A program made the position numbers and the translations under genes. Of a DNA stretch of 53,765 nt, positions 43,526-53,559 are shown piece by piece. The notes beneath the pieces were generated by a model, which was not told the origin of the DNA, did no database searches, and was given only the letters and a program-made list of their open reading frames with translations. The stretch spans positions 1 to 53,765 of the forward strand of contig NZ_JACJJE010000019.1 of assembly GCF_016899775.1 (NCBI RefSeq), written 5' to 3'. Numbering within the stretch: position 1 is the stretch's first letter; the number at the start of each line of letters is the position of its first letter. Origin of the DNA: Pseudoflavonifractor capillosus (GTDB taxonomy: Bacteria > Bacillota > Clostridia > Oscillospirales > Oscillospiraceae).

Positions 43526-44812
43526 TCAGCTCTGGGAGAGCTGGCCGGTCTCCACCGCCCAGCAATAGCTGTTCCGGGCGGTGAACAGATCCCGCCAGGC
43601 GCCGTCCACCGTGGACTGGGCGGAGGCCACATTGTCCTGAGCGGTGAGCACCTCGGAGTAGGAGATCAGGCCCAGGTCGTAGCGGGTCTGGGCGGTCTCC
43701 AGCAGGGTCTGCTGCCAGGCCAGGGCGGACTGGGCGTTTTCCAGCACCTGCTCATAGTTGGCAAGAGAGTCGTACAGGGACTTGAAGCTGGTCTCAAAGT
43801 TCTGGACGGTGGACTGGTAGGTGAGCTGGGCGGCGTTCCAGGTGTGCTCCGCCTGCTGGTACAGATACTGCTTGCTGGCGCCCCGGTAGTCGGACTGGTC
43901 GTCTTCCCACTGCTCCTTTGCGTCGTCCAGGGTGAGCTGGGCGTTCCGCAGGGTCCAGCTGGCCGCCTTGGCGGCCTCCAGATCGGCCTCGTAGTCGGGC
44001 TCCTCCCACGCCGTCTCCTCCTGAGTGGGCAGGGGACCCAGGATGAGCTCCCCGGTGGGGTCCTCACCGATCAGGTTCTGAAGCTGGATCTTCAGCTGGC
44101 GGATGTTGGAGTCCAGGGTGGCCAGCTGGCTGACGGTCTGGGCCCGGGTCTGCTCCAGCTCAGTCACCGTCTGCTGGGACACCTGGCCCAGCTGCTCTCG
44201 CAGGCGCAGCTGCTCCAGGTTGCGGTCAATGGTGTCCAGCCCCCGCTGGCCGTCGGCGGCCTGCTGCTCCAGGCCCACCAGGGTGATGTACAGGTTCTCG
44301 CCCCCGGACACCACCTGGTTGACAGTGTCCTCCAGCTGCCAGACCACGTCGGCGTTGTCCGCCTGGAGCTCCCCGTCCTTGATGGAGTCAAACACGTCCC
44401 GCAGGGAGTCATAGCTCTGGTCCAGGGCGTCGGCGGCCTGGCCGGCCCCCATAAGAATCATCATCCACTGGGCCTGGGCGATGTCGTTGAGCTGCCGGCG
44501 CAGGTCCTCGTACATCTGGTCGTAGTCGATGTCCTCGATTCCAGTGATGTTCTCAATGAGAATTCGGGCGTTGAGGCTCTCCGCCCGGATGCGGTCGTCC
44601 AGATTCCCCCAGGTCACCGTCCCCTCCGGGTCGGGCTCCGGCTCAGGCTCGGCCTCCCCCGCTTCGGTTCCGTCCGTCTGGGCGGCCTCCTCCTCCTGGA
44701 CCGCCTCCTGGGCGGTTCCCTTCTCCTCGTCCGGCTCGGCGGCCATGGAGGGGAGGGTCAGTGTGCCGGCCAGGGTCAGAATGGCCAGCAGCATAGAGAT
44801 GCTTCGTTTCAT
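43526..44812 (-). CDS. TolC-like coiled-coil protein of the efflux operon
   Basis: This secreted 428-residue protein has a signal peptide (MKRSISMLLAILTLAGTLTL, cleavage near SMA-A) and an acidic linker rich in E and P. Two long helical repeats follow, with the alternating pattern of the TolC/OMF superfamily (RYDLGLISYSEVLTAQDNVASA is the classic closing motif). A Gram-positive cell has no outer membrane, so it cannot be a classical exit duct. It may extend the pump through the wall. GGAGGAACC precedes ATG 44812. It is first in the operon. Confidence 0.84.
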   Translation of the reverse strand: MKRSISMLLAILTLAGTLTLPSMAAEPDEEKGTAQEAVQEEEAAQTDGTEAGEAEPEPEPDPEGTVTWGNLDDRIRAESLNARILIENITGIEDIDYDQMYEDLRRQLNDIAQAQWMMILMGAGQAADALDQSYDSLRDVFDSIKDGELQADNADVVWQLEDTVNQVVSGGENLYITLVGLEQQAADGQRGLDTIDRNLEQLRLREQLGQVSQQTVTELEQTRAQTVSQLATLDSNIRQLKIQLQNLIGEDPTGELILGPLPTQEETAWEEPDYEADLEAAKAASWTLRNAQLTLDDAKEQWEDDQSDYRGASKQYLYQQAEHTWNAAQLTYQSTVQNFETSFKSLYDSLANYEQVLENAQSALAWQQTLLETAQTRYDLGLISYSEVLTAQDNVASAQSTVDGAWRDLFTARNSYCWAVETGQLSQS

Positions 44813-44866
44813 GGAAGGTTCCTCCGTTGGATTCATGCTTCTGCATGCAGATTGGTCATCGTAGTC

Positions 44867-44900
44867 ATCATAGCGCGGGAAGGTAAACTGAGCGTAAACT
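44867..44900 (-). promoter_or_regulatory. efflux operon promoter with response-regulator box
   Basis: A -10 TATGAT (44867-44872 on the minus strand) has no good -35. In its place lie two direct repeats, GTAAACT at 44883-44889 and 44894-44900, 11 bp apart. This is the typical layout of OmpR/PhoB-class activated promoters. Confidence 0.72.
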
Positions 44901-44989
44901 GCCCCAAGGCCCGGCTAGGAGAGAATACCGGATTTTTTCGGCATTCCGCCCTTGATTTTGTCGAAGCGCACAGACCGGAAGGGGTTGGA

Positions 44990-45007
44990 AGTTTACACTG
45001 GGTTTAC
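44990..45007 (+). promoter_or_regulatory. response-regulator box of the two-component genes
   Basis: AGTTTAC (44990-44996) and GGTTTAC (45001-45007) are 11 bp apart. They are the mirror orientation of the box at 44883-44900 and lie 40 bp upstream of the promoter -35. Confidence 0.68.
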
Positions 45008-45046
45008 CCGGAGCGGCTATCCTGAGGAAAGAGACGGTCCGGCCCT

Positions 45047-45075
45047 TTGACGGGGGCTGTCCGCGGCGGTATAAT
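45047..45075 (+). promoter_or_regulatory. promoter of the two-component operon
   Basis: TTGACG (45047-45052) and TATAAT (45070-45075) are 17 bp apart, with a leader of about 98 nt. Confidence 0.82.
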
Positions 45076-45179
45076 ACCGTTGATACTACTCTTAAATATA
45101 GAATAACTCCGGCGGGGGAGAATGTCCAGAAGGATTTTTTGGGCGGGCACGGCCGCCCCGGAGGGAGAGGAGGAGCGGC

Positions 45180-45863
45180 ATGGCGACCATTTTGCTGGTG
45201 GAGGACGACGACTCCATGCGCCTGCTCACCACCGCCAAACTGAAGCACCAGTTCAACATAGTGTGCGCCGGGGACGGCGTGGAGGCGCTGGAGGTGTTGG
45301 AGCGCCGAGCGGTGGACCTGATCATCGCCGACGTGATGATGCCCCGGATGGACGGGTACACCCTGGTGAAGACCCTGCGGGAGCGGGGGGACTCCATCCC
45401 CGTGCTGCTGCTCACCGCCAAGCAGTCCTTTGAGGACAAGCGGGAGGGGTTTTCCTCCGGCATTGACGACTATATGACCAAGCCGGTGAACTATGAGGAG
45501 CTCACCTGGCGGCTCAACGCCCTGCTGCGCCGCTCCCGCATCGCCAGCGAGCAGAAAATTGTGGTGGGGCGGGTGGTGCTGGACTCCGGCACCTACACGG
45601 TGCAGCGGGAGGGGGAGACCCTGGAGCTGCCCAGGAAGGAGTTTGAGCTGCTCTATAAGCTCCTGTCCTACCCCGGACAGATCTTCACCCGCAACCAGCT
45701 GCTGGACGGTGTCTGGGGCTATGACTCGGAGAGCGGGGAGGACACGGTGAAGACCCACATCAGCCGCCTGCGCAACAAGCTGCGGGACATCCCGGAGTTC
45801 CGCATCGTCACCATCAAGGGCCTGGGCTATAAGGCGGAGATTACCAAGGAGGAAGGCGCATGA
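45180..45863 (+). CDS. OmpR/PhoB family response regulator
   Basis: This 227-residue regulator has a receiver domain (1-118) with the acidic pair near residues 9-10, phosphoacceptor Asp51 (ADVMMPRMDG), Thr79 and Lys101. The C-terminal winged helix (about 128-222) ends with the typical VKTHISRLRNKL and IVTIKGLGYKA. GGGAGAGGAGG precedes the start. Its stop overlaps the kinase start by 4 nt. It probably binds the 11-bp-spaced boxes at 44883-44900 and 44990-45007. Confidence 0.95.
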   Translation: MATILLVEDDDSMRLLTTAKLKHQFNIVCAGDGVEALEVLERRAVDLIIADVMMPRMDGYTLVKTLRERGDSIPVLLLTAKQSFEDKREGFSSGIDDYMTKPVNYEELTWRLNALLRRSRIASEQKIVVGRVVLDSGTYTVQREGETLELPRKEFELLYKLLSYPGQIFTRNQLLDGVWGYDSESGEDTVKTHISRLRNKLRDIPEFRIVTIKGLGYKAEITKEEGA

Positions 45864-46891
45864 ATAAGAGAAAGCGGGGACATAACCGCACACTGGGATT
45901 CTGGCTGGCGCTGGAGTCCATCGTGGTGACCCTGGCCGCCGTGGCCCCCTTCGCCCTGCTCCACCTGGTGAACCGCTTTTACTGGCTTAGGGCCTCCACG
46001 GTGCTTGCCCTGGGGATGCTGGTGATCATGGGCAGCGTGGTGGGGGTCACCGCCACCCTGTTCAGCCGCCGGTTCAACCGGATGGTCTCCGGCCTGACCC
46101 GGGGGCTGCGGGCGGTGGCCGACGGGGACTTCTCCCAGCGGCTGGAGCCGGAGGAGGGCGGCCCCCTTCAGCCCGCCTATGAGGACTTCAACAAGATGTC
46201 CAAGGAGCTCCAGAGCATCCAGACCCTGCGCACCGACTTCATCAACCACTTCTCCCACGAGTTCAAGACCCCCATCACCGCCATCAAGGGCTTTGCCGAG
46301 CTCCTCCGGGAGCCGGATACCACCCCGGAGGAGCGGGACCAGTATCTCCAGATCATTCTGGACGAGTCCTCCCGCCTGGCCGATCTGGCCAACAGCACCC
46401 TGCTGCTCACCAAGCTGGAGTCCCAGCAGTGCATCGCGGAGAAGCGGCCCTACTCCCTGGACGAGCAGATCAAGCGGTGCGCCATTCTCCTCTCCCCCGC
46501 CTGGGAGAAAAAGCGGATCTCCTTCACCGCCAATCTGGAGCCGGCGGAGTACGCGGGCAATGAGGAGCTGATGCGCCATGTGTGGATCAACCTGCTGAAC
46601 AACGCGGTGAAATACACCCCCGAGGGGGGCGAGATCACCGTCACCCTTCAGGCCCGGCCGGAGGAACTGACGGTCTCGGTGGCCGACACCGGCATCGGCA
46701 TGTCGGAGGAGGTACGGGCCCATATCTTTGATAAATACTACCAGGGGAACCCCAACGGCAGCGGGCGGGGCCTGGGCCTGGGCCTGTCCATCGTCCAGCG
46801 GATCGTGGAGCTGTGCGGCGGCCAGATCCAGGTGGACAGCGTGGAGGACCAGGGGAGTACCTTCACCGTCCGGCTGCCCCGGGCGGTGTAG
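45860..46891 (+). CDS. sensor histidine kinase
   Basis: This 343-residue kinase has two membrane helices (about 13-37 and 46-68) with almost no extracellular loop, so it is probably an intramembrane-sensing kinase. A HAMP linker (about 70-122) follows. The H-box is FSHEFKTPI with His133, then N-box NLLNNAVKYTPEGG, G1 DTGIGM, and G2 GRGLGLGLSIV. The short input loop suggests that it senses membrane-acting compounds or a partner such as the divergent pump (inference). Confidence 0.94.
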   Translation: MNKRKRGHNRTLGFWLALESIVVTLAAVAPFALLHLVNRFYWLRASTVLALGMLVIMGSVVGVTATLFSRRFNRMVSGLTRGLRAVADGDFSQRLEPEEGGPLQPAYEDFNKMSKELQSIQTLRTDFINHFSHEFKTPITAIKGFAELLREPDTTPEERDQYLQIILDESSRLADLANSTLLLTKLESQQCIAEKRPYSLDEQIKRCAILLSPAWEKKRISFTANLEPAEYAGNEELMRHVWINLLNNAVKYTPEGGEITVTLQARPEELTVSVADTGIGMSEEVRAHIFDKYYQGNPNGSGRGLGLGLSIVQRIVELCGGQIQVDSVEDQGSTFTVRLPRAV

Positions 46892-46924
46892 CGCCCGGTG
46901 GGATACGGCCTCAGAAAGAAAAAA

Positions 46925-47206
46925 GCGGGGACAGGTCTATGACCTGTCCCCGCAGGCTGTCGGAAAAGTCCAAGAACTTTTCCGACAGCCTGCAAAAATG
47001 CCGTTACTTTTGCGCCGCTATTCGGCGCAAAAGTCCTCGCTTCGCTTGCCGAAAGCCTTGCACAGCAAGGCTTCCGGGGCATTTGATCCCATTCGAGGCG
47101 GGCGGCTGCCCCCTCGAGCTCCCCCGCCCTGACGCAGGCGGATTTGATGCTGCGTGGGTTTTCGACAAACTGAAACGGGGACAGGTCTATGACCTGTCCC
47201 CGTTTT
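46925..47206. repeat. hairpin cluster bounded by identical palindromes
   Basis: The stretch between the convergent kinase and cupin-regulator genes is almost entirely hairpins. Identical palindromes built on GGGGACAGGT/ACCTGTCCCC lie at each end (46925-46953 and 47174-47204), in the same orientation. Between them are an 18-19-bp stem (46952-46993), ACTTTTGCGCCG/CGGCGCAAAAGT (47006-47034), and AAGCCTTG/CAAGGCTT (47049-47077). The outer ones can serve as terminators for the flanking genes. Confidence 0.7.
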
Positions 47207-47207
47207 G

Positions 47208-47756
47208 TTATACGGGATCGTAGTAGATGAGCATGCTCAGCTGGACCGGCTCATCCCCGGCGTTGGCGTAGCGGTGGGGCTGGTCCGCCGGGAAGCGGAT
47301 GGAGTCCCCGGCGTTCAGGCGGTGGACCTCCTCCCCCACGCCGATCTCCGCCGTCCCCTGGAAAACGGTGATATACTCCTCCGTCCCCCGCATGTGGGGC
47401 TGGGCCTCCAAACGGCCCCGGGGCTCGATGACGATGCGGTAGGTCTCAAACAGCCGCCGCTCGTCAAAGGGAAAGGCGGGGTAGTTGCGGTAGCGCCCCC
47501 CGTCCTCCTCCAGAGGCGCGCCGCACCGGAGGACGGACACCCCCTCGCTCTGGGGCTCCACCAGGGAGGTGAAGGAGACCTTGAATCCGTTGGCGATCTT
47601 CCACGCCACCGAGATGGTGGGGTTGACCTCCCCCTTCTCAATCTGGGCCAGCATGCTCCGGGACACCCCGGTGAGCTCCGCCGCCCCGTCCAGGGTCAGC
47701 TTCTTCCGCTCCCGGGCGGCCCGGACATTTCGGGCGATGACGTCGTTGACATTCAA
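47208..47756 (-). CDS. XRE-type regulator with cupin domain
   Basis: This 182-residue regulator has an N-terminal helix-turn-helix (about 5-62; KLTLDGAAELTGVSRSMLAQIEKG, then NPTISVAWKIANGF). A C-terminal cupin domain (about 105-178; HMRGTEEYITVFQG, then GDSIRFPADQPHRYAN) carries the His/Glu metal ligands. Such proteins sense small molecules and often regulate divergent transporters. It is divergent from a LysE-type exporter. AGGAGG precedes the ATG. The ligand is unknown. Confidence 0.92.
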   Translation of the reverse strand: MNVNDVIARNVRAARERKKLTLDGAAELTGVSRSMLAQIEKGEVNPTISVAWKIANGFKVSFTSLVEPQSEGVSVLRCGAPLEEDGGRYRNYPAFPFDERRLFETYRIVIEPRGRLEAQPHMRGTEEYITVFQGTAEIGVGEEVHRLNAGDSIRFPADQPHRYANAGDEPVQLSMLIYYDPV

Positions 47757-47772
47757 AGATGCAGTCCTCCTA

Positions 47773-47804
47773 TTGACAATATAGTATCACAAGAGTACAA
47801 TATA
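47773..47804 (+). promoter_or_regulatory. promoter and repeats before the LysE exporter
   Basis: A perfect TTGACA (47773-47778) and TACAAT (47796-47801) are 17 bp apart. ACAATATA occurs twice, at 47776-47783 and 47797-47804, 21 bp apart on the same DNA face. This is a possible site for the divergent XRE/cupin regulator. Confidence 0.68.
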
Positions 47805-47874
47805 AGAGAAATCCGGGATACTGGATTTTTCGTCCTGGATATTGTATCATCCCTGGAACAGGAGGTCAAGCGCC

Positions 47875-48456
47875 ATGTTTCCCTGGTACGCCTTCCTCAC
47901 CTACGCGGTGATCACCGCCGCCACCCCGGGTCCCAATAACATCATGTCCATGTCCAACGCCGGACGGCTGGGCTTCCGGCGGGCCCTGCCCTTCAATCTG
48001 GGCATCTGGGTGGGATTCACCATTGTGATGGTGCTGTGCACCCTGTTCTGCACCGCCCTGTCCGCCCTGATCCCGGCCATCCGGCTGCCCATGCTGGTGC
48101 TGGGGGCGGCCTATATGCTCTATCTGGCCTGGGGCACCTTCCGCAGCTCCGACGTGATCCAGGAGGACCACTCCCGGGAGGGGTTCCTGTCCGGCCTGCT
48201 CCTCCAGTTCATCAACCCGAAAATATATCTCTACTGCATCATGTCCATGGAGGCCTACATCCTCCCCTACTATGGCGGACAGCCGGTGATTCTGTTTCTC
48301 TTTGCCCTGCTGCTGGCCTTCATCGGGTTTGCGTTCACCCTGGCCTGGGCGGCCTTCGGGTCGGTATTCCGCCTCCTGTTCTCCCGGCACGCCCGGGCGG
48401 TCAACACCATTATGGCCCTGCTGCTGGTGTACTGCGCCGTCTCCCTGTTTCTGTGA
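47875..48456 (+). CDS. LysE/RhtB family amino-acid exporter
   Basis: This predicted exporter of amino acids or related metabolites has 193 residues. It has five or six membrane helices and the family signature AVITAATPGPNNIMSMSNAGRLGF at the start. FINPKIYLYCIMSMEAYI in the middle matches the LysE pattern. The ATG at 47875 has AGGAGG upstream; an upstream frame to 47842 is not supported. The divergent XRE/cupin gene probably controls it. Confidence 0.91.
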   Translation: MFPWYAFLTYAVITAATPGPNNIMSMSNAGRLGFRRALPFNLGIWVGFTIVMVLCTLFCTALSALIPAIRLPMLVLGAAYMLYLAWGTFRSSDVIQEDHSREGFLSGLLLQFINPKIYLYCIMSMEAYILPYYGGQPVILFLFALLLAFIGFAFTLAWAAFGSVFRLLFSRHARAVNTIMALLLVYCAVSLFL

Positions 48457-48457
48457 G

Positions 48458-49147
48458 CTACACCCCCCGCAGCTCCACCTGCTCCACATAGGGCCGGACC
48501 AGGTCCGCGAAGCTCCCCAGCGTCTCCCCGTCCCAGGGGTGGAGCCCCTCCCGGAGCACCGTGTCCCGGTCCACAAAGCTCTGGAGGAAGTACCGCTTCG
48601 CACCGGCGATCCAGGGGCCGATGGCCTTGAAGCTGTCCGCGTCGTGGAACTCCCGTACCACCGTGGTGCGGAACTCGTAGTCCACCGTCCCCTGGAGCAG
48701 GAAGGAGACGCTCTCCCGGAAGGGGGCCAGGTCCAGGCCGGGCACCCCCGCCGTCTCCCCGTACCGCCCGGGACTGTTTTTCACGTCCATGGCCACATAG
48801 TCCACCAGACCCGCCTCCGCCAGGGCCCGCAGCTGAGCGGGGCGGCCGCCGTTGGTGTCCAGCTTCACCGGATAGCCCAGCTCCTTGATTTGAGAGAGCA
48901 GCTCCGGCAGGTCCGGGCGGAGCAGGGGTTCCCCTCCCGTGACGCACACCCCGTCCAGCAGGCCCCGGCGCTTGCGCAGAAAGGCCAGCAGCTCTTCGCT
49001 GTCCAGCTCGGCCGGCATGGGGCCCAGCACCAGTCCGCCGTTGTGGCAGAAGGGGCAGCGCAGGTCGCACCCCCCCAGAAATACGGTACACGCCACCCTG
49101 CCGGGATAGTCCAGCAGGGTCATCTTCTGCAGTCCCTGAATATCCAT
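48458..49147 (-). CDS. radical SAM activating enzyme, NrdG-like (anaerobic ribonucleotide reductase type)
   Basis: This predicted glycyl-radical activase has 229 residues. The N terminus MDIQGLQKMTLLDYPGRVACTVFLGGC leads into the 4Fe-4S motif CDLRCPFC (about 27-34). VTGGEPLL is the SAM-binding site. It matches the NrdG2-type group better than pyruvate-formate-lyase activase, which is longer. GGGAGGAGACGG precedes ATG 49147; a frame continuing to 49300 crosses the next promoter region. No glycyl-radical partner gene lies nearby. Its stop faces the LysE stop across one base. Confidence 0.85.
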   Translation of the reverse strand: MDIQGLQKMTLLDYPGRVACTVFLGGCDLRCPFCHNGGLVLGPMPAELDSEELLAFLRKRRGLLDGVCVTGGEPLLRPDLPELLSQIKELGYPVKLDTNGGRPAQLRALAEAGLVDYVAMDVKNSPGRYGETAGVPGLDLAPFRESVSFLLQGTVDYEFRTTVVREFHDADSFKAIGPWIAGAKRYFLQSFVDRDTVLREGLHPWDGETLGSFADLVRPYVEQVELRGV

Positions 49148-49252
49148 GTCCGTCTCCTCCCACAGCGCGTTTTCTCCTCCCATTGTAGAGTCGGGCCGGG
49201 CGGCTGTCAACGGGGGGCGGTCCCAGGGGGAAAATTCCATGAAAATTCCCCG

Positions 49253-49281
49253 TTGTTCCCGGCGGCGGGACATGGTAAAAT
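49253..49281 (+). promoter_or_regulatory. promoter of lspA-rluD
   Basis: TTGTTC (49253-49258) and TAAAAT (49276-49281) are 17 bp apart, about 40 nt before lspA. Confidence 0.65.
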
Positions 49282-49321
49282 AATATGTACATTTTTCCAC
49301 GGATACAAAGGAGACCGTTCC

Positions 49322-49813
49322 ATGTTATATGCCATTCTTGCGGCCGTTCTGGTGGCCCTGGACCAGCTGGTGAAGTATCTGGTGGTCCAGAATATCCCCC
49401 TGGGGGAGCATGTGCCCTTCCTCCCCTATCTCCTGGACCTGACCTATGTGGAGAACACGGGGGCCGCCTTCTCCCTGTTCTCCGACCACACCTGGATTCT
49501 CGCCCTCATCTCTCTGGTGATGTCGGTGCTGCTGGCCATCGCGGTGTGGAAGCCCCTGTTCCGCCACCCCTTCGGCCGGACGGCCCTGGCCCTGCTGCTG
49601 GCGGGGGCGGTGGGCAACCTCATCGACCGGGTCCTCCAGGGCTATGTGGTGGACATGTTCCACGTGCTGTTCATGGAGTTCGCCGTGTTCAACGTGGCCG
49701 ACATCTGCGTGGTGGTGGGGGGCTTCGCCGCGGTGGTCTACTACCTGTTCTTCTATGAGAAGCTGGAGGGCAAGTCCAAGGACACCGGCGCCCCCAAGGA
49801 GGAGCAGGCGTGA
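49322..49813 (+). CDS. lspA: lipoprotein signal peptidase (signal peptidase II)
   Basis: LspA cleaves the signal peptide of lipidated proteins, such as the PrsA-like and RND-adaptor lipoproteins of this window. The 163 residues span four membrane helices. The family motifs are YVENTGAAFS, AGAVGNLIDRV, and the catalytic aspartates Asp111 (VVDMF) and Asp127 (FNVAD). AAGGAGACC precedes ATG 49322. The stop overlaps the next start by 4 nt. Confidence 0.95.
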   Translation: MLYAILAAVLVALDQLVKYLVVQNIPLGEHVPFLPYLLDLTYVENTGAAFSLFSDHTWILALISLVMSVLLAIAVWKPLFRHPFGRTALALLLAGAVGNLIDRVLQGYVVDMFHVLFMEFAVFNVADICVVVGGFAAVVYYLFFYEKLEGKSKDTGAPKEEQA

Positions 49814-50727
49814 TCCCCCTCATCCTCACCCCGGAGGCGGGGGGCGAGCGGCTGGACGCCTTTCTGGCCCGCAGCGTAGAGGGGCTCACCCGCTCCGCCG
49901 CCCAGCGGCTGCTGGAGGAGGGGGCGGTGACCAGCGGAGGCCGCCCCCTGAAAAAGAGCGAAAAGACCGCCTCCGGGCAGGTCATTCAGGTGGTCCTCCC
50001 GGAGCCGGAGCCGGTGGACGTTCTCCCCCAGAACATCCCCCTGGATGTGGTGTATGAGGACAGCGACGTGATCGTGGTGAACAAGCCGGTGGGCATGGTG
50101 GTCCACCCCGCCCCCGGCCATCCAGACGGGACTTTGGTCAACGCTCTGTTATATCACTGCGGCAATACACTCTCCGGAATCAATGGAGAGCTGCGGCCGG
50201 GCATCGTCCACCGCATCGACCGGGACACCTCCGGCCTCATCATCGCGGCGAAAAACGACAAGGCCCACCTGGCCCTGGCGGAGCAGCTCCAGGACCACTC
50301 CCTGGCCCGGGTGTACGAGGCGGTGGCGGTGGGCAGTTTCCGGGAGGACTCGGGCACGGTGGACGCCCCCATCGGCCGCCACCCTGTGGACCGGAAGAAG
50401 ATGGCCGTGGAGCCCCGAAACGGGCGGCCGGCGGTGACCCACTGGAGGGTACTGGCCCGCTATCCCGGCCATACCCACGTGGAGTGCCGCCTGGAGACCG
50501 GCCGCACCCACCAGATCCGGGTCCACCTGGCCTCCATCGGCCACCCACTTCTGGGGGACACGGTGTACGGCAGCAAAAAGCCCTACCCCGGCCTGGCCGG
50601 CCAGTGTTTACACGCCCGAAAACTGATTTTCCGGCATCCGAGGACCGGGGAGCAGGTGGAGCTGGAGTGCCCTCTGCCCGACTGGTTCCAGGGGGTGCTG
50701 GACAAGCTGGAGCGGATGTCTAGATAA
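49810..50727 (+). CDS. RluA/RluD family 23S rRNA pseudouridine synthase
   Basis: It is predicted to convert uridine to pseudouridine in 23S rRNA. An N-terminal S4 RNA-binding domain (about 12-60) precedes the synthase domain. The catalytic loop is HRIDRDTSG with Asp137, followed by LETGRTHQIRVHLASIGHPLLGD. The start is GTG, overlapping the lspA stop (GTGA), with AAGGAGGAG upstream. The lspA-rluD order is common in Gram-positives. The exact target position cannot be read from the sequence. It has 305 residues. Confidence 0.93.
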   Translation: MIPLILTPEAGGERLDAFLARSVEGLTRSAAQRLLEEGAVTSGGRPLKKSEKTASGQVIQVVLPEPEPVDVLPQNIPLDVVYEDSDVIVVNKPVGMVVHPAPGHPDGTLVNALLYHCGNTLSGINGELRPGIVHRIDRDTSGLIIAAKNDKAHLALAEQLQDHSLARVYEAVAVGSFREDSGTVDAPIGRHPVDRKKMAVEPRNGRPAVTHWRVLARYPGHTHVECRLETGRTHQIRVHLASIGHPLLGDTVYGSKKPYPGLAGQCLHARKLIFRHPRTGEQVELECPLPDWFQGVLDKLERMSR

Positions 50728-50740
50728 ACACACTCGATAG

Positions 50741-50785
50741 ACAAAACAGCGGCGCGGAACTTGTTGTTCCGCGCCGCTGTTTTGT
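50741..50785. terminator. bidirectional terminator between rluD and atpC
   Basis: A perfect 20-bp stem, with arms 50741-50760 and 50766-50785, flanks the loop TTGTT. It starts ACAAAACAGC and ends GCTGTTTTGT, so both convergent genes get a U-rich tail. Confidence 0.93.
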
Positions 50786-51226
50786 TTATTTTGGATTTCT
50801 CCGCCGGGCCGCTTTCAGCCGGGCCATGGCCCGGGCCAGGGCGGCCTTGGAGTTGTAGTAGTCCCGCACGCTGAGCTTCTGTTTAAGGCGCTCCTCCGCC
50901 CGCTCCCGGGCGGCCTCGGCCCGCTTCAGGTCGATGTCTTCGGGGCGCTCGGCGGCGGACACCAGGACCATCACCCGGTCGGGCATGATCTCGGTGAGCC
51001 CCTGGCCCACCACCGCGTAAGTCCACTCCCCGCTCTGACGGAACCGCAGGTCCCCGGGGACCACGGCGGTGGCGATGGGCTCATGGCCCGCCTCCACCCC
51101 CAGGGAGCCGTCCAGGGCGGGGAGGACCAGGGCCTCCGCCTCCCCGATGAAGAACTGCTTATCCGGGGTGACGATCTCCAGGTGGAAGGTCTTCTTGGCC
51201 TCCTGGGCCTGTGCCGCTTCCGCCAC
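50786..51226 (-). CDS. atpC: F-type ATP synthase epsilon subunit
   Basis: Epsilon links the central stalk to the c-ring and can inhibit ATP hydrolysis. The 146 residues include LEIVTPDKQFFIGEAEALVLP and GSLGVEAGHEPIATAV (N-terminal beta sandwich) and a C-terminal helical hairpin rich in Ala, Arg and Glu. The start is GTG, directly abutting the atpD stop. Confidence 0.95.
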   Translation of the reverse strand: MAEAAQAQEAKKTFHLEIVTPDKQFFIGEAEALVLPALDGSLGVEAGHEPIATAVVPGDLRFRQSGEWTYAVVGQGLTEIMPDRVMVLVSAAERPEDIDLKRAEAARERAEERLKQKLSVRDYYNSKAALARAMARLKAARRRNPK

Positions 51227-53535
<2,309 letters not shown>

Positions 53536-53559
53536 GGGGAGTTCCTCCTCTCCAAAGTG

